In this document: one piece after another, positions 34,071-42,346 of the stretch | Numbering within the stretch: position 1 is the first letter of the stretch | How the letters are laid out: each line of letters starts with the position of its first letter | Source: Pedobacter sp. | GTDB taxonomy: Bacteria > Bacteroidota > Bacteroidia > Sphingobacteriales > Sphingobacteriaceae | Direction of reading: 5' to 3' | Length of the DNA: 47,938 nt | NCBI GenBank assembly: GCA_014378705.1 | Contig: JACMND010000089.1 | Location: 1-47,938, forward strand | The notes under the pieces: generated by a model | Database searches by the model: none | Seen by the model: only the letters and a program-made list of their open reading frames with translations | What the model was told of the DNA's origin: nothing | Made by a program: the position numbers and the translations under genes

Positions 34071-35126
34071 TCAGTCACGGTCTTTTGATAATCGGTTTAT
34101 CTTTAAAGGGTGCGCACTAAGCTCCGCACTTTCCCTGCGTCGTTCAACGATGTTTACTGCTGAAAATAAAGCTTCCCGAAAGGAGTGTTCAGAAGCAAGA
34201 TTTTTACCTGCAATGTCATAACCTGTTCCATGATCGGGCGAAGTACGCACAACCGGCAAACCTGCGGTAAAATTAACACCGTTGTGAAAACTGATCTGTT
34301 TAAAAGGAATCAGCCCCTGGTCATGGTACATAGCCAAAACGGCATCAAATTGAGCAAATGTGTTGTTGGCAAAAAATCCATCGGCGGAATAAGGCCCGAG
34401 CGCAAATATACCTTGAGCGTTCGCCTGGGCAATAGCCGGTATAATTATTTCGAGCTCTTCGCTACCTATTAATCCGTTGTCGCCGGCATGAGGATTTAAA
34501 CCTAAAACGGCAATTTTTGGTTTTTGAACCCAAAAATCTTTTTTCAGACTCTGGTTTATCAGATTTAATTTAGAGACAATATTTTCAATTGTAATTTTTT
34601 GTGATATTTCTGAAACCGGAATATGCCCTGTTACAACACCAACCCTTAAATCTTCACTTATTAAGAACATTAAAGAGTCTGAAGAATTAGTTCTGTTTTG
34701 GATATATTCCGTGTGCCCGGCAAACTGAAAATTATCGTTTTGAATATTGTGTTTGTTAATAGGACCTGTAACAAGCGCATCTATACTTCCGCTTAAAAGA
34801 TCTTCCATGGCTTTTTCTAAAGATATAAAAGCATATTTTCCACCTAATTCTGTTGTATGCCCAAGTTCTATTACCACATCTTCTTCCCAGCAATTAATCA
34901 TATTCGGCTTCTTTTCATGGGCTTGCGAAACGTTATTAATTACATTAAAGCTAAATTCTGGAAGGGCCAGTGTCTTGCGGTGAAAAGAGGCCACTTTACT
35001 ATGTCCGTAAACAATAGGTGTACAATACTCAAGGATTCGGGTATCAGCCAAAGTCTTAATAATTACTTCCATACCTATGCCGTTAATATCACCAATAGAT
35101 ATACCGACTTTTAATTTATCACTCAT
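34071..35126 (-). CDS. pdxA: 4-hydroxythreonine-4-phosphate dehydrogenase
   Basis: A 351-residue protein of normal PdxA length. The three metal-binding histidines are H138 (FAGHTEYI), H212 (LNPHAGDNGLIG) and H267 (AMYHDQGLIPFK). The opening is KVGISIGDINGIGMEV. PdxA oxidises 4-phosphohydroxy-L-threonine in the DXP-dependent route to pyridoxal phosphate. It is transcribed divergently from rsmA, separated by 149 bp, echoing the pdxA-rsmA linkage known in many bacteria, although there they are codirectional. Downstream is the repeat-like spacer, so it may not be cotranscribed with the DUF177 gene. Confidence 0.96.
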   Translation of the reverse strand: MSDKLKVGISIGDINGIGMEVIIKTLADTRILEYCTPIVYGHSKVASFHRKTLALPEFSFNVINNVSQAHEKKPNMINCWEEDVVIELGHTTELGGKYAFISLEKAMEDLLSGSIDALVTGPINKHNIQNDNFQFAGHTEYIQNRTNSSDSLMFLISEDLRVGVVTGHIPVSEISQKITIENIVSKLNLINQSLKKDFWVQKPKIAVLGLNPHAGDNGLIGSEELEIIIPAIAQANAQGIFALGPYSADGFFANNTFAQFDAVLAMYHDQGLIPFKQISFHNGVNFTAGLPVVRTSPDHGTGYDIAGKNLASEHSFREALFSAVNIVERRRESAELSAHPLKINRLSKDRD

Positions 35127-35275
35127 AAAACTATCTTAAACACATATTAAAGATTTTGCAAAATAACTACTTTAATTTATTTTCGGCGATAATTAAGAAT
35201 ATGAAGATTAAGAAGGCTTCAAATTTATTCCCTTCACTGTATCATTTTAACTTAATTTGTATTAAATAACATTGA

Positions 35276-36058
35276 ATGAGCTTAGTTAAAGCAAAAAAAC
35301 ATCTTGGGCAGCATTTTTTAACGGATAAAAATATTGCAGCAAAGATAGTTCAGAGCCTTCAACACACGTCTCTTTACAATCAGGTTTTGGAAGTAGGCCC
35401 AGGCATGGGAATATTGTCTGATATTTTGCTGCAACAAAAAAACTACGAAACTTACCTGATTGATATCGACACGGAATCTTTTCATTTTTTAAAAAATAAG
35501 TATCCGAATCTTGGTGATAAATTGATAAATGGCGATTTTCTGGCGCTTAACTTTAACGAGGTTTTTGCAGGTAAATTTGCCATTATCGGCAATTTCCCTT
35601 ATAACATTTCGTCTCAGATTTTATTTAAGATACTGGATAACCGCAATCAGATTGTTGAAATGGTTGGAATGTTTCAAAAGGAAGTTGCCCAGCGTTGTGC
35701 AGAAAAGCCGGGAAGTAAAGAATATGGCATCCTGAGTGTGTTTCTGCAATCATATTACAAAGTAGAATATTTATTTACAGTAAAAGCCGGCGTTTTTAAT
35801 CCGCCGCCAAAGGTTTTATCCGCTGTAATCCGCTTAACGCGTAACGCGGTTGAGCATCTTGCCTGTGATGAAAAACTTTTCTGGCAAGTGGTAAAAGCGG
35901 GTTTTAATCAACGCAGGAAAACTCTTCGCAATGCGCTGTCAGCTGTTATTAACAAAAATTTAATGGGCGATGACCCCATATTTGATCTTCGTGCCGAACG
36001 ACTGAGCGTGGATGATTTTGTGAGATTGACAAACTTGATTCAAAAAGCACATGGTTAA
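35276..36058 (+). CDS. rsmA: 16S rRNA dimethyladenosine transferase
   Basis: A 260-residue SAM-dependent methyltransferase. It has the signature opening KAKKHLGQHFLTDKNIAAKI, motif I VLEVGPGMGILSDIL and the catalytic motif IV GNFPYNISSQILF. Conserved PPPKVLSAVIRL and a C-terminal GFNQRRKTLRNAL segment follow. RsmA (KsgA) dimethylates two adjacent adenines near the 3' end of 16S rRNA during 30S maturation. The gene is divergent from pdxA. It ends 108 bp before the 2-hydroxyacid dehydrogenase gene, and the two may be cotranscribed. Confidence 0.97.
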   Translation: MSLVKAKKHLGQHFLTDKNIAAKIVQSLQHTSLYNQVLEVGPGMGILSDILLQQKNYETYLIDIDTESFHFLKNKYPNLGDKLINGDFLALNFNEVFAGKFAIIGNFPYNISSQILFKILDNRNQIVEMVGMFQKEVAQRCAEKPGSKEYGILSVFLQSYYKVEYLFTVKAGVFNPPPKVLSAVIRLTRNAVEHLACDEKLFWQVVKAGFNQRRKTLRNALSAVINKNLMGDDPIFDLRAERLSVDDFVRLTNLIQKAHG

Positions 36059-36166
36059 GATCATGTTTGGAGTTGGCAGTATAGGGTGGCCGATTTTAAC
36101 TATATGAAAATGGACTGCGCTAAATAAACCCGCAGCAAACTGAAGCTTTCTAAATACAAATTTGAT

Positions 36167-37096
36167 ATGCAACCTAAAATTTTAATAGTTGATGATCTGC
36201 ATCCCATCTTTAAAGAAGAAGCCGGGAATTTAGGGTACGCCTGCAATGATCAGCCGGAATTTAGCAGGGAACAAGCATTAGCTATAATTTCTGAGTATGA
36301 AGGCCTGGCAATCCGCACTAAATTTTTGGTTGATAAAGAAATTTTAGATGCAGGGACCAAACTTAAATTTATAGCCCGGGCGGGTGCGGGAATGGACAAT
36401 GTGGATGAAGGTTACGCTTCACAAAAAGGGATTAAATGCCTGAATGCGCCAGAAGGAAACCGGGATGCGGTAGCTGAACACGCCATTGCGATGTTATTAA
36501 CGCTTGCTGTTAACCTACGCAAAGGGGATCAGGAGATAAGAAACGGGGTTTGGGATAGGGAAGGAAACCGCGGTTGGGAACTGAAAGGAAAAACGGTGGC
36601 TCTTATCGGTTATGGAAACACAGGGCAGGCAATGGCCAGAAAACTTTCTGGATTTGACGCAGAAATTATAGCGTTTGATAAATATAAAGTTGGATATGGT
36701 GATCGTTTTGTAAAAGAAATGAGCATGGAGCAAATTGTAAAATATGCGGATGTGCTTAGTTTACATATTCCGTTAACACGCGAAACACAGAAAATGGTTG
36801 ATGACGAATACCTGCTTCACTTTAAAAAACCCATCTTTTTTTTGAATACTTCCCGTGGTGAAATTTTGGACACGCAAGCTCTTTTAAACGGCATTGCAAC
36901 CGGAAAAATAAGGGGTGCGGGACTGGATGTGCTGGAAACGGAAAAATTTCCTGCATTAGCCGATAAATCCTGGTATAAAGAATTGATCAAAAACAGTAAA
37001 ATAATATTAAGTCCGCATGTAGCAGGTTGGACGTTTGATTCTTATCGAAAAATATCTGAAGTGCTGGCTGAAAAACTTAAAAATTTGGATATTTAG
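36167..37096 (+). CDS. NAD-dependent 2-hydroxyacid dehydrogenase, SerA-like
   Basis: A 309-residue protein of the D-isomer 2-hydroxyacid dehydrogenase family. The nucleotide-binding loop is GYGNTG (148-153). The catalytic Arg, Glu and His are R230 (NTSRGEILD), E257 (GLDVLETEKF) and H284 (LSPHVAGWT). It lacks the C-terminal ACT domain of long-form SerA, so it is the short type. Likely activities are 3-phosphoglycerate dehydrogenase (serine synthesis) or reduction of another 2-oxoacid such as glyoxylate or hydroxypyruvate. No serB or serC is adjacent, which leaves the substrate open. A strong terminator follows within 30 bp. Confidence 0.87.
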   Translation: MQPKILIVDDLHPIFKEEAGNLGYACNDQPEFSREQALAIISEYEGLAIRTKFLVDKEILDAGTKLKFIARAGAGMDNVDEGYASQKGIKCLNAPEGNRDAVAEHAIAMLLTLAVNLRKGDQEIRNGVWDREGNRGWELKGKTVALIGYGNTGQAMARKLSGFDAEIIAFDKYKVGYGDRFVKEMSMEQIVKYADVLSLHIPLTRETQKMVDDEYLLHFKKPIFFLNTSRGEILDTQALLNGIATGKIRGAGLDVLETEKFPALADKSWYKELIKNSKIILSPHVAGWTFDSYRKISEVLAEKLKNLDI

Positions 37097-37125
37097 AATC
37101 TAAAATATTATCTTCGTATCATATA

Positions 37126-37172
37126 AAACAAGACTATATTGGCTTACGTCAGCATAGTCTTGTTTGTTTTTT
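37126..37172 (+). terminator. Strong Rho-independent terminator between the dehydrogenase and greA
   Basis: AAACAAGACTAT (37126-37137) pairs perfectly with ATAGTCTTGTTT (37154-37165), and GCT/AGC can extend pairing within the loop. The stem is followed by GTTTTTT. It ends transcription from the dehydrogenase gene only about 25 bp before the greA start codon, so a greA promoter would have to lie inside or overlap this element, or greA relies on read-through. Confidence 0.85.
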
Positions 37173-37197
37173 ATAGGATTGTTATTAACTGAGCGAT

Positions 37198-37671
37198 ATG
37201 ACGGAGGTAACTTATTATACCCAGGAAGGATTAGATAAACTAAAAGAAGAACTGCATCATTTAAAGACAGATGGCAGGACGCAAATAGCGAAAGCAATTG
37301 CTGAAGCCAGGGACAAAGGCGACCTATCTGAAAATGCGGAATATGACGCTGCCAAAGAAGCTCAGGGACACCATGAATCAAAAATTTCGAAATTAACAAA
37401 CGTGCTTGCTACAGCCCGGTTAATAGATGAATCTAAACTTGATACATCAAAAGTGCTCGCCTTATCTATTGTTAAAATAAAAAATTTAAGCAACAGTGCT
37501 TCCATGACTTACCAACTCGTATCAGAAACTGAAGCAGATATGAAAACTGGAAAAATTTCTGTTAAATCTCCTATTGCTCAGGGTTTGTTAGGTAAATCTG
37601 TTGGTGAGAAAGTAGAAATTATGGTGCCTGCTGGGAAAATTGAGTTCGAAATAATAGAAATAACCAGGTAA
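37198..37671 (+). CDS. greA: Transcription elongation factor GreA
   Basis: A 157-residue protein of standard GreA length. The N-terminal coiled-coil domain (about 1-75) has YTQEGLDKLKEELHHLK and the acidic-tip segment RDKGDLSENAEYDAAKE, which reaches the RNA polymerase active site. The C-terminal FKBP-like domain (about 80-157) has SPIAQGLLGKSVGEKVEIMVPAG. GreA stimulates cleavage of backtracked transcripts. The start codon lies just after a strong hairpin terminator, leaving very little room for an ordinary promoter. A 225-bp spacer separates it from the HIT gene and holds nothing that I recognise beyond a weak imperfect hairpin near 37691-37721. Confidence 0.97.
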   Translation: MTEVTYYTQEGLDKLKEELHHLKTDGRTQIAKAIAEARDKGDLSENAEYDAAKEAQGHHESKISKLTNVLATARLIDESKLDTSKVLALSIVKIKNLSNSASMTYQLVSETEADMKTGKISVKSPIAQGLLGKSVGEKVEIMVPAGKIEFEIIEITR

Positions 37672-37896
37672 AGGGAAGCAGGAAGTTTTATGTTATAAGC
37701 TTTAATTGATAAGCCATAACAGGCTCATAATTTACTTAAATGTAAAAGCAAACTTCATTTCAAGATCAAATAACTGAACTTACAATTCCTTTTTGATAGC
37801 AGGGAAATTTTTTAGAGAACATGATACCTTATAAAGGTGTTTAAATTATTGAATCAATACTTACACCACCACCAACTTATAACTTACAACCAGCTT

Positions 37897-38307
37897 ATGT
37901 CAACCTTATTTTCAAAGATCATTTCAGGAGAAATTTCTTCACATAATATTGCTGAAACGAGTGATTACCTGGCTTTTCTGGATATTCAGCCTTTAACCCG
38001 CGGACATGTTCTGGTTATTCCGAAAACTGAAGTGGATTACATTTTTGATTTGGACGACGAAACCTATTCCGGATTATGGATTTTCGCCCGCATTGTTGCT
38101 GCTGGCGTAGGAAAAGCAATACCTTGTAAAAAAGTGGGGATAACCGTTATCGGTTTGGAAGTTCCACATACGCATATCCACCTTATCCCAATAAATAATG
38201 TTGACGATATGAATTTTAGTAAAGCAAAATTAAATCCTACTCAAGAGGAGCTTGCTGAGATTGCTTTACTGATCAGGGAACATTTAAAAGTTATTACTGA
38301 AGAATAG
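37897..38307 (+). CDS. HIT family nucleotide-binding protein
   Basis: A 136-residue histidine-triad protein. The triad is H91-x-H93-x-H95 in PHTHIHLIP, and the N-terminal core is FSKIISGEISSHNIAE with GHVLVIPKTEVDYIF. HIT hydrolases cleave nucleoside phosphoramidates and adenylylated amines. I start it at ATG 37897, which yields the canonical MSTLFSKII. A longer frame opening at GTG 37837 adds 20 residues of no family similarity and is unlikely. It ends convergently with ruvC, 160 bp apart. That spacer (38308-38467) contains no convincing terminator. Confidence 0.92.
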   Translation: MSTLFSKIISGEISSHNIAETSDYLAFLDIQPLTRGHVLVIPKTEVDYIFDLDDETYSGLWIFARIVAAGVGKAIPCKKVGITVIGLEVPHTHIHLIPINNVDDMNFSKAKLNPTQEELAEIALLIREHLKVITEE

Positions 38308-38467
38308 TATTTCATATGCAGAATGCCGGGGCTGTTTGTTTATCGTTTTACACCGCGGTTGCATGCAGGGCTTCACTCCGTAAATCAACAAAAATTGCGG
38401 AACAAAACCTTTTGGAGATTGGGGTCAGGCCAGCAAAAACAGTGTTTTGTAAGACGAAGGAATATTC

Positions 38468-39034
38468 TTATTTAACCCTTTTTAAATTATCCTTAACAAA
38501 AGAGTTCCAACCCGTGTATGATTTTTTTGTCGGATCAGCGCTGATCTTCTGAAAGCTATGGCAAACAGCTACGGCTAAACCATCTGTTGCGTCTAAAAAC
38601 TCGGGACTTTCTTTAAAATTTAATAAAGTTTTAAGCATGGCGGCAACCTGCTCTTTGCCGGCGTTTCCGTTTCCGGTGATGGATTGTTTGATTTTACGGG
38701 GCGAATATTCAAATATGGGCAGATTTCGTGACAAGGCGGCAGCCATGGCAACACCCTGTGCACGGCCAAGTTTTAGCATCACCTGGATATTTTTGCCATA
38801 AAAAGGGGCTTCAACAGAAAGGCAATCCGGATTATACTGCTCAATTAATGATACCGTTTTTTCAAATATGTGCTTCAGCTTACTGGGGTGATCATCCAGG
38901 TGGTCTAGTTTGACAACACCCATGCAAATCAGTTCTACCTGTGTTTTAACCTCCTTCACAATCCCAAAACCCATAACAGTAGTTCCGGGGTCAATTCCCA
39001 GGATAACCCGCTCTTTTGCTTTTTCTTTTAACAT
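38468..39034 (-). CDS. ruvC: Crossover junction endodeoxyribonuclease RuvC
   Basis: A 188-residue resolvase starting at ATG 39034. A TTG three codons earlier (39043) is the only alternative. The catalytic acidic residues are D15 (GIDPGTTVMGFG), E75 (LSVEAPFYGKN) and D148/D151 (LDATDGLAVAV), with the conserved His nearby at 159. The helical segment KLGRAQGVAMAAA and the YSPRKIKQSITGNGNAGKEQV loop are typical. RuvC cuts Holliday junctions moved by RuvAB; ruvA is about 29 kb to the left in this window. The gene is transcribed alone, convergent with the HIT gene. Confidence 0.95.
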   Translation of the reverse strand: MLKEKAKERVILGIDPGTTVMGFGIVKEVKTQVELICMGVVKLDHLDDHPSKLKHIFEKTVSLIEQYNPDCLSVEAPFYGKNIQVMLKLGRAQGVAMAAALSRNLPIFEYSPRKIKQSITGNGNAGKEQVAAMLKTLLNFKESPEFLDATDGLAVAVCHSFQKISADPTKKSYTGWNSFVKDNLKRVK

Positions 39035-39043
39035 CACAGGCAA

Positions 39044-39475
39044 TATTAAGAATTATAAATATCGCAAAAGCACTAATCAAAATACCTTCTTTCCGGTTTG
39101 GAAAAAAAGGCTTAGCAAAAGTGTTTCTAAAGATCTAGTTAAAAGTTCGTCAGGCATGGAAGTATTACCCTCAATTCGCCGCCTTCGGTTTAATCTTCCT
39201 TCATCAAAATGATCGTAGTTGTAAGTTTTGTAACTAATTAATTTATGCTACAGAAATAGTAGTTTAGTACAGTTCATAAAATTTAATTTGGATTAAAAAC
39301 CGCAGCATTGTTATTAATTGATATTTAAAAATTATCAAACATTCATCTCTCTTTTAAAATTCTGAAAAAATTAATTAAGACGAAATGAAAATATAGGCAC
39401 TAGGCTGTTTTAGATTACGTGCTAGACTGATAATTTAGGTCTCGAAGATAACAAGCCATTTTGTTGGTTTACTGC
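39044..39475. other. Intergenic stretch without a confident gene
   Basis: The 481-bp spacer between ruvC and the DUF4394 gene contains a minus-strand open frame of 56 sense codons (39077-39247). It has an internal ATG at 39157, which would give a 26-residue peptide. Its translation (for example MPDELLTRSLETLLLSLFF) looks protein-like, but it follows a stop directly, has no clear start for the full stretch, and I do not recognise a family. The rest is AT-rich with no visible structure until the terminator at 39476. Confidence 0.4.
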
Positions 39476-39516
39476 AAAAAAAAGAGGTTGCCATTGGGCA
39501 ACCTCTTTTTTTTTTT
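39476..39516 (-). terminator. Bidirectional terminator after the DUF4394 gene
   Basis: AGAGGTTGCC (39483-39492) and GGCAACCTCT (39497-39506) form a perfect 10-bp stem with a four-base loop. A run of eight A on the left and eleven T on the right extends it. It can terminate in both directions. Its natural use is for the DUF4394 gene, which ends at 39525 on the minus strand. Confidence 0.92.
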
Positions 39517-39524
39517 AATTCGTT

Positions 39525-41111
39525 TTAAAATCCCAAGCCTAAAGTGAATCCGCGTACTTTAGAAGAAAAGGCTGACAATGGAGAAGCTGCTCCATTATCT
39601 AAATTAATTTCATAAATTTTAGTAACACCAGAAACAGTCAGAATAGCAAATCCTTTATCACTTTTGCCACCAATATCAAAACCGTTATAAGCTTCAGCGT
39701 CAACGCCTAAATTACCATCCTCAACCAATGTTCCATCATTTGGCGGAACCTGGGTAAAAAGTTTGTCGCTGTTGGTATCAATAACATAAAGTTCGGTAGC
39801 TGTGGTCCCGGCAAAGTTATTTCTATACGCTGCTGCTGTTACTTGAGGACTGCCAGGGTTTAAATTAGCATCTACAAATGCCACAACACCAGTTTCTGGG
39901 TGTACACGCAGGTTTTGTCCTGTATTGCTTACAATCCTGATACGATCTACAACCGGATTGAAATCAAAACCAAAATCAGTACCGTTTAGTGCCGGGCTAA
40001 AAGGTCCGGCTCCAACCATAGTTGCCAATCCCGAAGAAGCGTTAATCGTATAAATTCTGCTGGTACTTCCTAATGCATATAACTGTCCGTTAACGGGGCG
40101 CATATCAAGGCCAACAATTTTTTCGTTTGGCTGAATGCCGGTAATAGGCTTAGTAACCGGTTTTGGGTTTCCAGGATTGAAAATCAATAGTTCGTTAGTA
40201 GTACAAACGGCATAAGCTACCGGATCAGTAGGAATTGCCAAACCTATCAGGGTGCAGTCTTTTATGTCTCCCAATTTGTCGGCTTTGCCCGATTCAAGGT
40301 CAATCATATATAAGGTCGATTTTTTGTTTTCGGATAAGGCTGCCAAAGCAACATTTTTTGGCGAAATATCAAAACCTCCTTCGCCACTAAAATTTCTTTT
40401 TAACGGACCGTCCTCAATCAGAGTTCCGTCGTTCGGCGGATTCTGAGTATATAGTTTTTGAGTTTTTACATCAATAACATACAATTCAGTAACCGTGGCG
40501 CCTGCAAAATTGTTGCGATAAGCACTTCCATTAATCATTGCACCATCAACACCATTTATAGTTCCATCTACAAAAGCCACCATTCCTGTTTCAGGATTTA
40601 GACGCAAATTTTGACCTTTGTTAGTAACCACCCGAATCCGATCAACCGTAGGGTTAAAATCAAAACCCGCAGCATCCCCGTCTAAAGCAGGGGTAAAAGG
40701 ACCTGCACCAATAGCACGGGCTACACCTGTATCATAATTTAATACATAAATTCGGCTGCTATTTCCCAAGCCATAAAGTTGGCCGGTGGCTGGTCTAAAA
40801 TCAATGGCAATTAATTTTTCGCCGCTTTGTAAACCTGAAATTGTAGCAGAACTAATGGCTTTGGAGGGATCCATTGCATTAAATTTCTGTATTAGCCCTG
40901 TGCTTGTTAAGCCGTAGAAAACAACATCAGGTTTTGTAACTGAAATTTCTTCCTGATTACCATTATCACTGAGCGTGTTGACATTGACTGGAACTTCCTT
41001 TTCGCAGGCGCTAAACAGAATGACGCAGCTAAGGAATAATAAAGTGCCAAATTTTTGAAAGCCTTTTTCAATCCTGATAAAAGGTGTTCGAGTGGTAATA
41101 ATTTTTTCCAT
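39525..41111 (-). CDS. Lipoprotein with two tandem DUF4394 domains
   Basis: A 528-residue protein with a lipobox ending at Cys36 (ILFSAC), after an unusually long N-terminal region of about 20 residues before the hydrophobic core. The mature part is two homologous halves (about 62-292 and 302-528). Each carries DRIRxVxNxGQNLR, PETGxVAFVD, YRNNFAG, TELYVID and PPNDGTLxEDG. DUF4394 repeats probably form a beta-propeller-like sheet. The family is common in Bacteroidota and actinobacteria and has no assigned activity. It stands alone: divergent from the flippase-like gene by 260 bp and closed by a strong terminator. A surface-exposed binding protein is an inference from lipidation and fold. Confidence 0.88.
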   Translation of the reverse strand: MEKIITTRTPFIRIEKGFQKFGTLLFLSCVILFSACEKEVPVNVNTLSDNGNQEEISVTKPDVVFYGLTSTGLIQKFNAMDPSKAISSATISGLQSGEKLIAIDFRPATGQLYGLGNSSRIYVLNYDTGVARAIGAGPFTPALDGDAAGFDFNPTVDRIRVVTNKGQNLRLNPETGMVAFVDGTINGVDGAMINGSAYRNNFAGATVTELYVIDVKTQKLYTQNPPNDGTLIEDGPLKRNFSGEGGFDISPKNVALAALSENKKSTLYMIDLESGKADKLGDIKDCTLIGLAIPTDPVAYAVCTTNELLIFNPGNPKPVTKPITGIQPNEKIVGLDMRPVNGQLYALGSTSRIYTINASSGLATMVGAGPFSPALNGTDFGFDFNPVVDRIRIVSNTGQNLRVHPETGVVAFVDANLNPGSPQVTAAAYRNNFAGTTATELYVIDTNSDKLFTQVPPNDGTLVEDGNLGVDAEAYNGFDIGGKSDKGFAILTVSGVTKIYEINLDNGAASPLSAFSSKVRGFTLGLGF

Positions 41112-41371
41112 TTTTTAAAAATTAAGTAAGGGCGTTTAAAATTTTATTTATTGTTATATACTTACCCCTTTTTTTTACAAACGGTTTTTAAAATTGATTT
41201 TTAGTAACGATTGTGAAATTTTAAGGCCCAAATGTGTAGCAAATTCACACTTATGATAACAGTAAAAACAGGATACATTCAATAATACTGCGCTGCATAA
41301 CTATAAACCAATGCTGATAAATTCGGTTTCTGATGCTCTTTTCTTAACATTGCAAAAAACCGTCTGATCTT

Positions 41372-42346
41372 TTGAAACTACAGCACAAAAAGCTATTAAG
41401 TATTCTTTTAAAGGCAACAATTTTAATTTTAGCGTTTGGCTTTATTTTCCATAAGCTTAGCAACAATCAAAACATTGATAAATTTAGTACACTGCTAAAA
41501 TCCTTATCGCCGGAAAGTGTATACCTTGTTTTAACTACCATTTTTTTACTGATGTTTCTAAATTGGTTTTTGGAAGCCTTAAAGTGGAGATACCTGGTGT
41601 ATCGAATAGAAATTATAAGCCGGTGGAAAGCTGTAGAATCAGTTTTTTGTGGTTTAACCTGGGCTGTCTTTACTCCTAACAGAATCGGGGAGTATGGTGG
41701 AAGAGTGTTTTTTTTATCTCCGCGGAAGCGTATTATGGGCGCCGTAGCTATGGGCGTAGGAGCTCTCGGCCAGTTAGTTGCGACGAATATTTTAGGTTCT
41801 CTGGCTTTGTTATGGTTTGTGTGGAGATTTTTAACTCCCAATATTTTGGTTTTTTATTCTCTGGTATTAATGGTTGCCGTATTTTGCGGATTTTTTATGC
41901 TTCTGTATTTTAATATCCGTTGGCTGGAAAGTTGGCTTATGCATATTAAATTCATAAAACAATTTCACAAGTTCTTCAGGATCTTGGGTAGATATAACCA
42001 GAAAGAGTTAAGAAGGGTTTTTATATATTGTATTTCAAGATTTACTGTTTTTACCACGCAATATTGTCTTATCATCCACTTGCTTATACCACAAATTCAG
42101 CTGTTTGATATAACCATGATGATCTTTATTTTGTTTTTTATCCAGTCTGCCTTGCCCTCTTTAGATCTGCTTGATATTGGGGTAAGAAGCATGACCGCAT
42201 CTTATTTCTTTGCTTTTATTACCGATCAGTATGTGGCGGTTATGGCTGCAGCAACCTGTATTTGGATGATAAATTTAATTATTCCTGCAATTTTAGGGTC
42301 TGTGTTTGTATTAAAACTTAACTTTTTTGGTAACAATCGTCATTAG
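41372..42346 (+). CDS. Flippase-like integral membrane protein (LPG_synthase_TM/UPF0104 family)
   Basis: A 324-residue protein with about seven to eight hydrophobic segments. The family signatures are a conserved FLNWFLEALKWRYL near residue 63 and FCGLTWAVFTPNRIGEYGGR near residue 92. The P-x-R-x-G-E-Y-G-G pattern is diagnostic of the AglD/MprF-TM superfamily. Members include the flippase domain of MprF and proteins that move lipid-linked sugars or aminoacyl lipids. The start is TTG at 41372. The last 20 bp overlap the start of the GT2 gene, so the two are coupled. Handling of a lipid intermediate made by the adjacent glycosyltransferase is a plausible but untested reading. Confidence 0.85.
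   Translation: MKLQHKKLLSILLKATILILAFGFIFHKLSNNQNIDKFSTLLKSLSPESVYLVLTTIFLLMFLNWFLEALKWRYLVYRIEIISRWKAVESVFCGLTWAVFTPNRIGEYGGRVFFLSPRKRIMGAVAMGVGALGQLVATNILGSLALLWFVWRFLTPNILVFYSLVLMVAVFCGFFMLLYFNIRWLESWLMHIKFIKQFHKFFRILGRYNQKELRRVFIYCISRFTVFTTQYCLIIHLLIPQIQLFDITMMIFILFFIQSALPSLDLLDIGVRSMTASYFFAFITDQYVAVMAAATCIWMINLIIPAILGSVFVLKLNFFGNNRH

Noticed and set aside
37837-37896. N-terminal extension of the HIT protein from GTG
   Set aside because: The extra 20 residues (including a His-rich stretch) have no family similarity, whereas ATG 37897 gives the canonical HIT N-terminus.
38316-38552. Plus-strand 78-codon frame between the HIT gene and ruvC
   Set aside because: It runs 85 bp antisense into ruvC, has no recognisable family and no good start context. 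It could be part of a dispersed repeat, but one copy cannot show that.
38910-39212. Plus-strand 100-codon frame opposite the ruvC 5' end
   Set aside because: It overlaps ruvC antisense and has no family signature; coding pattern favours the minus strand.
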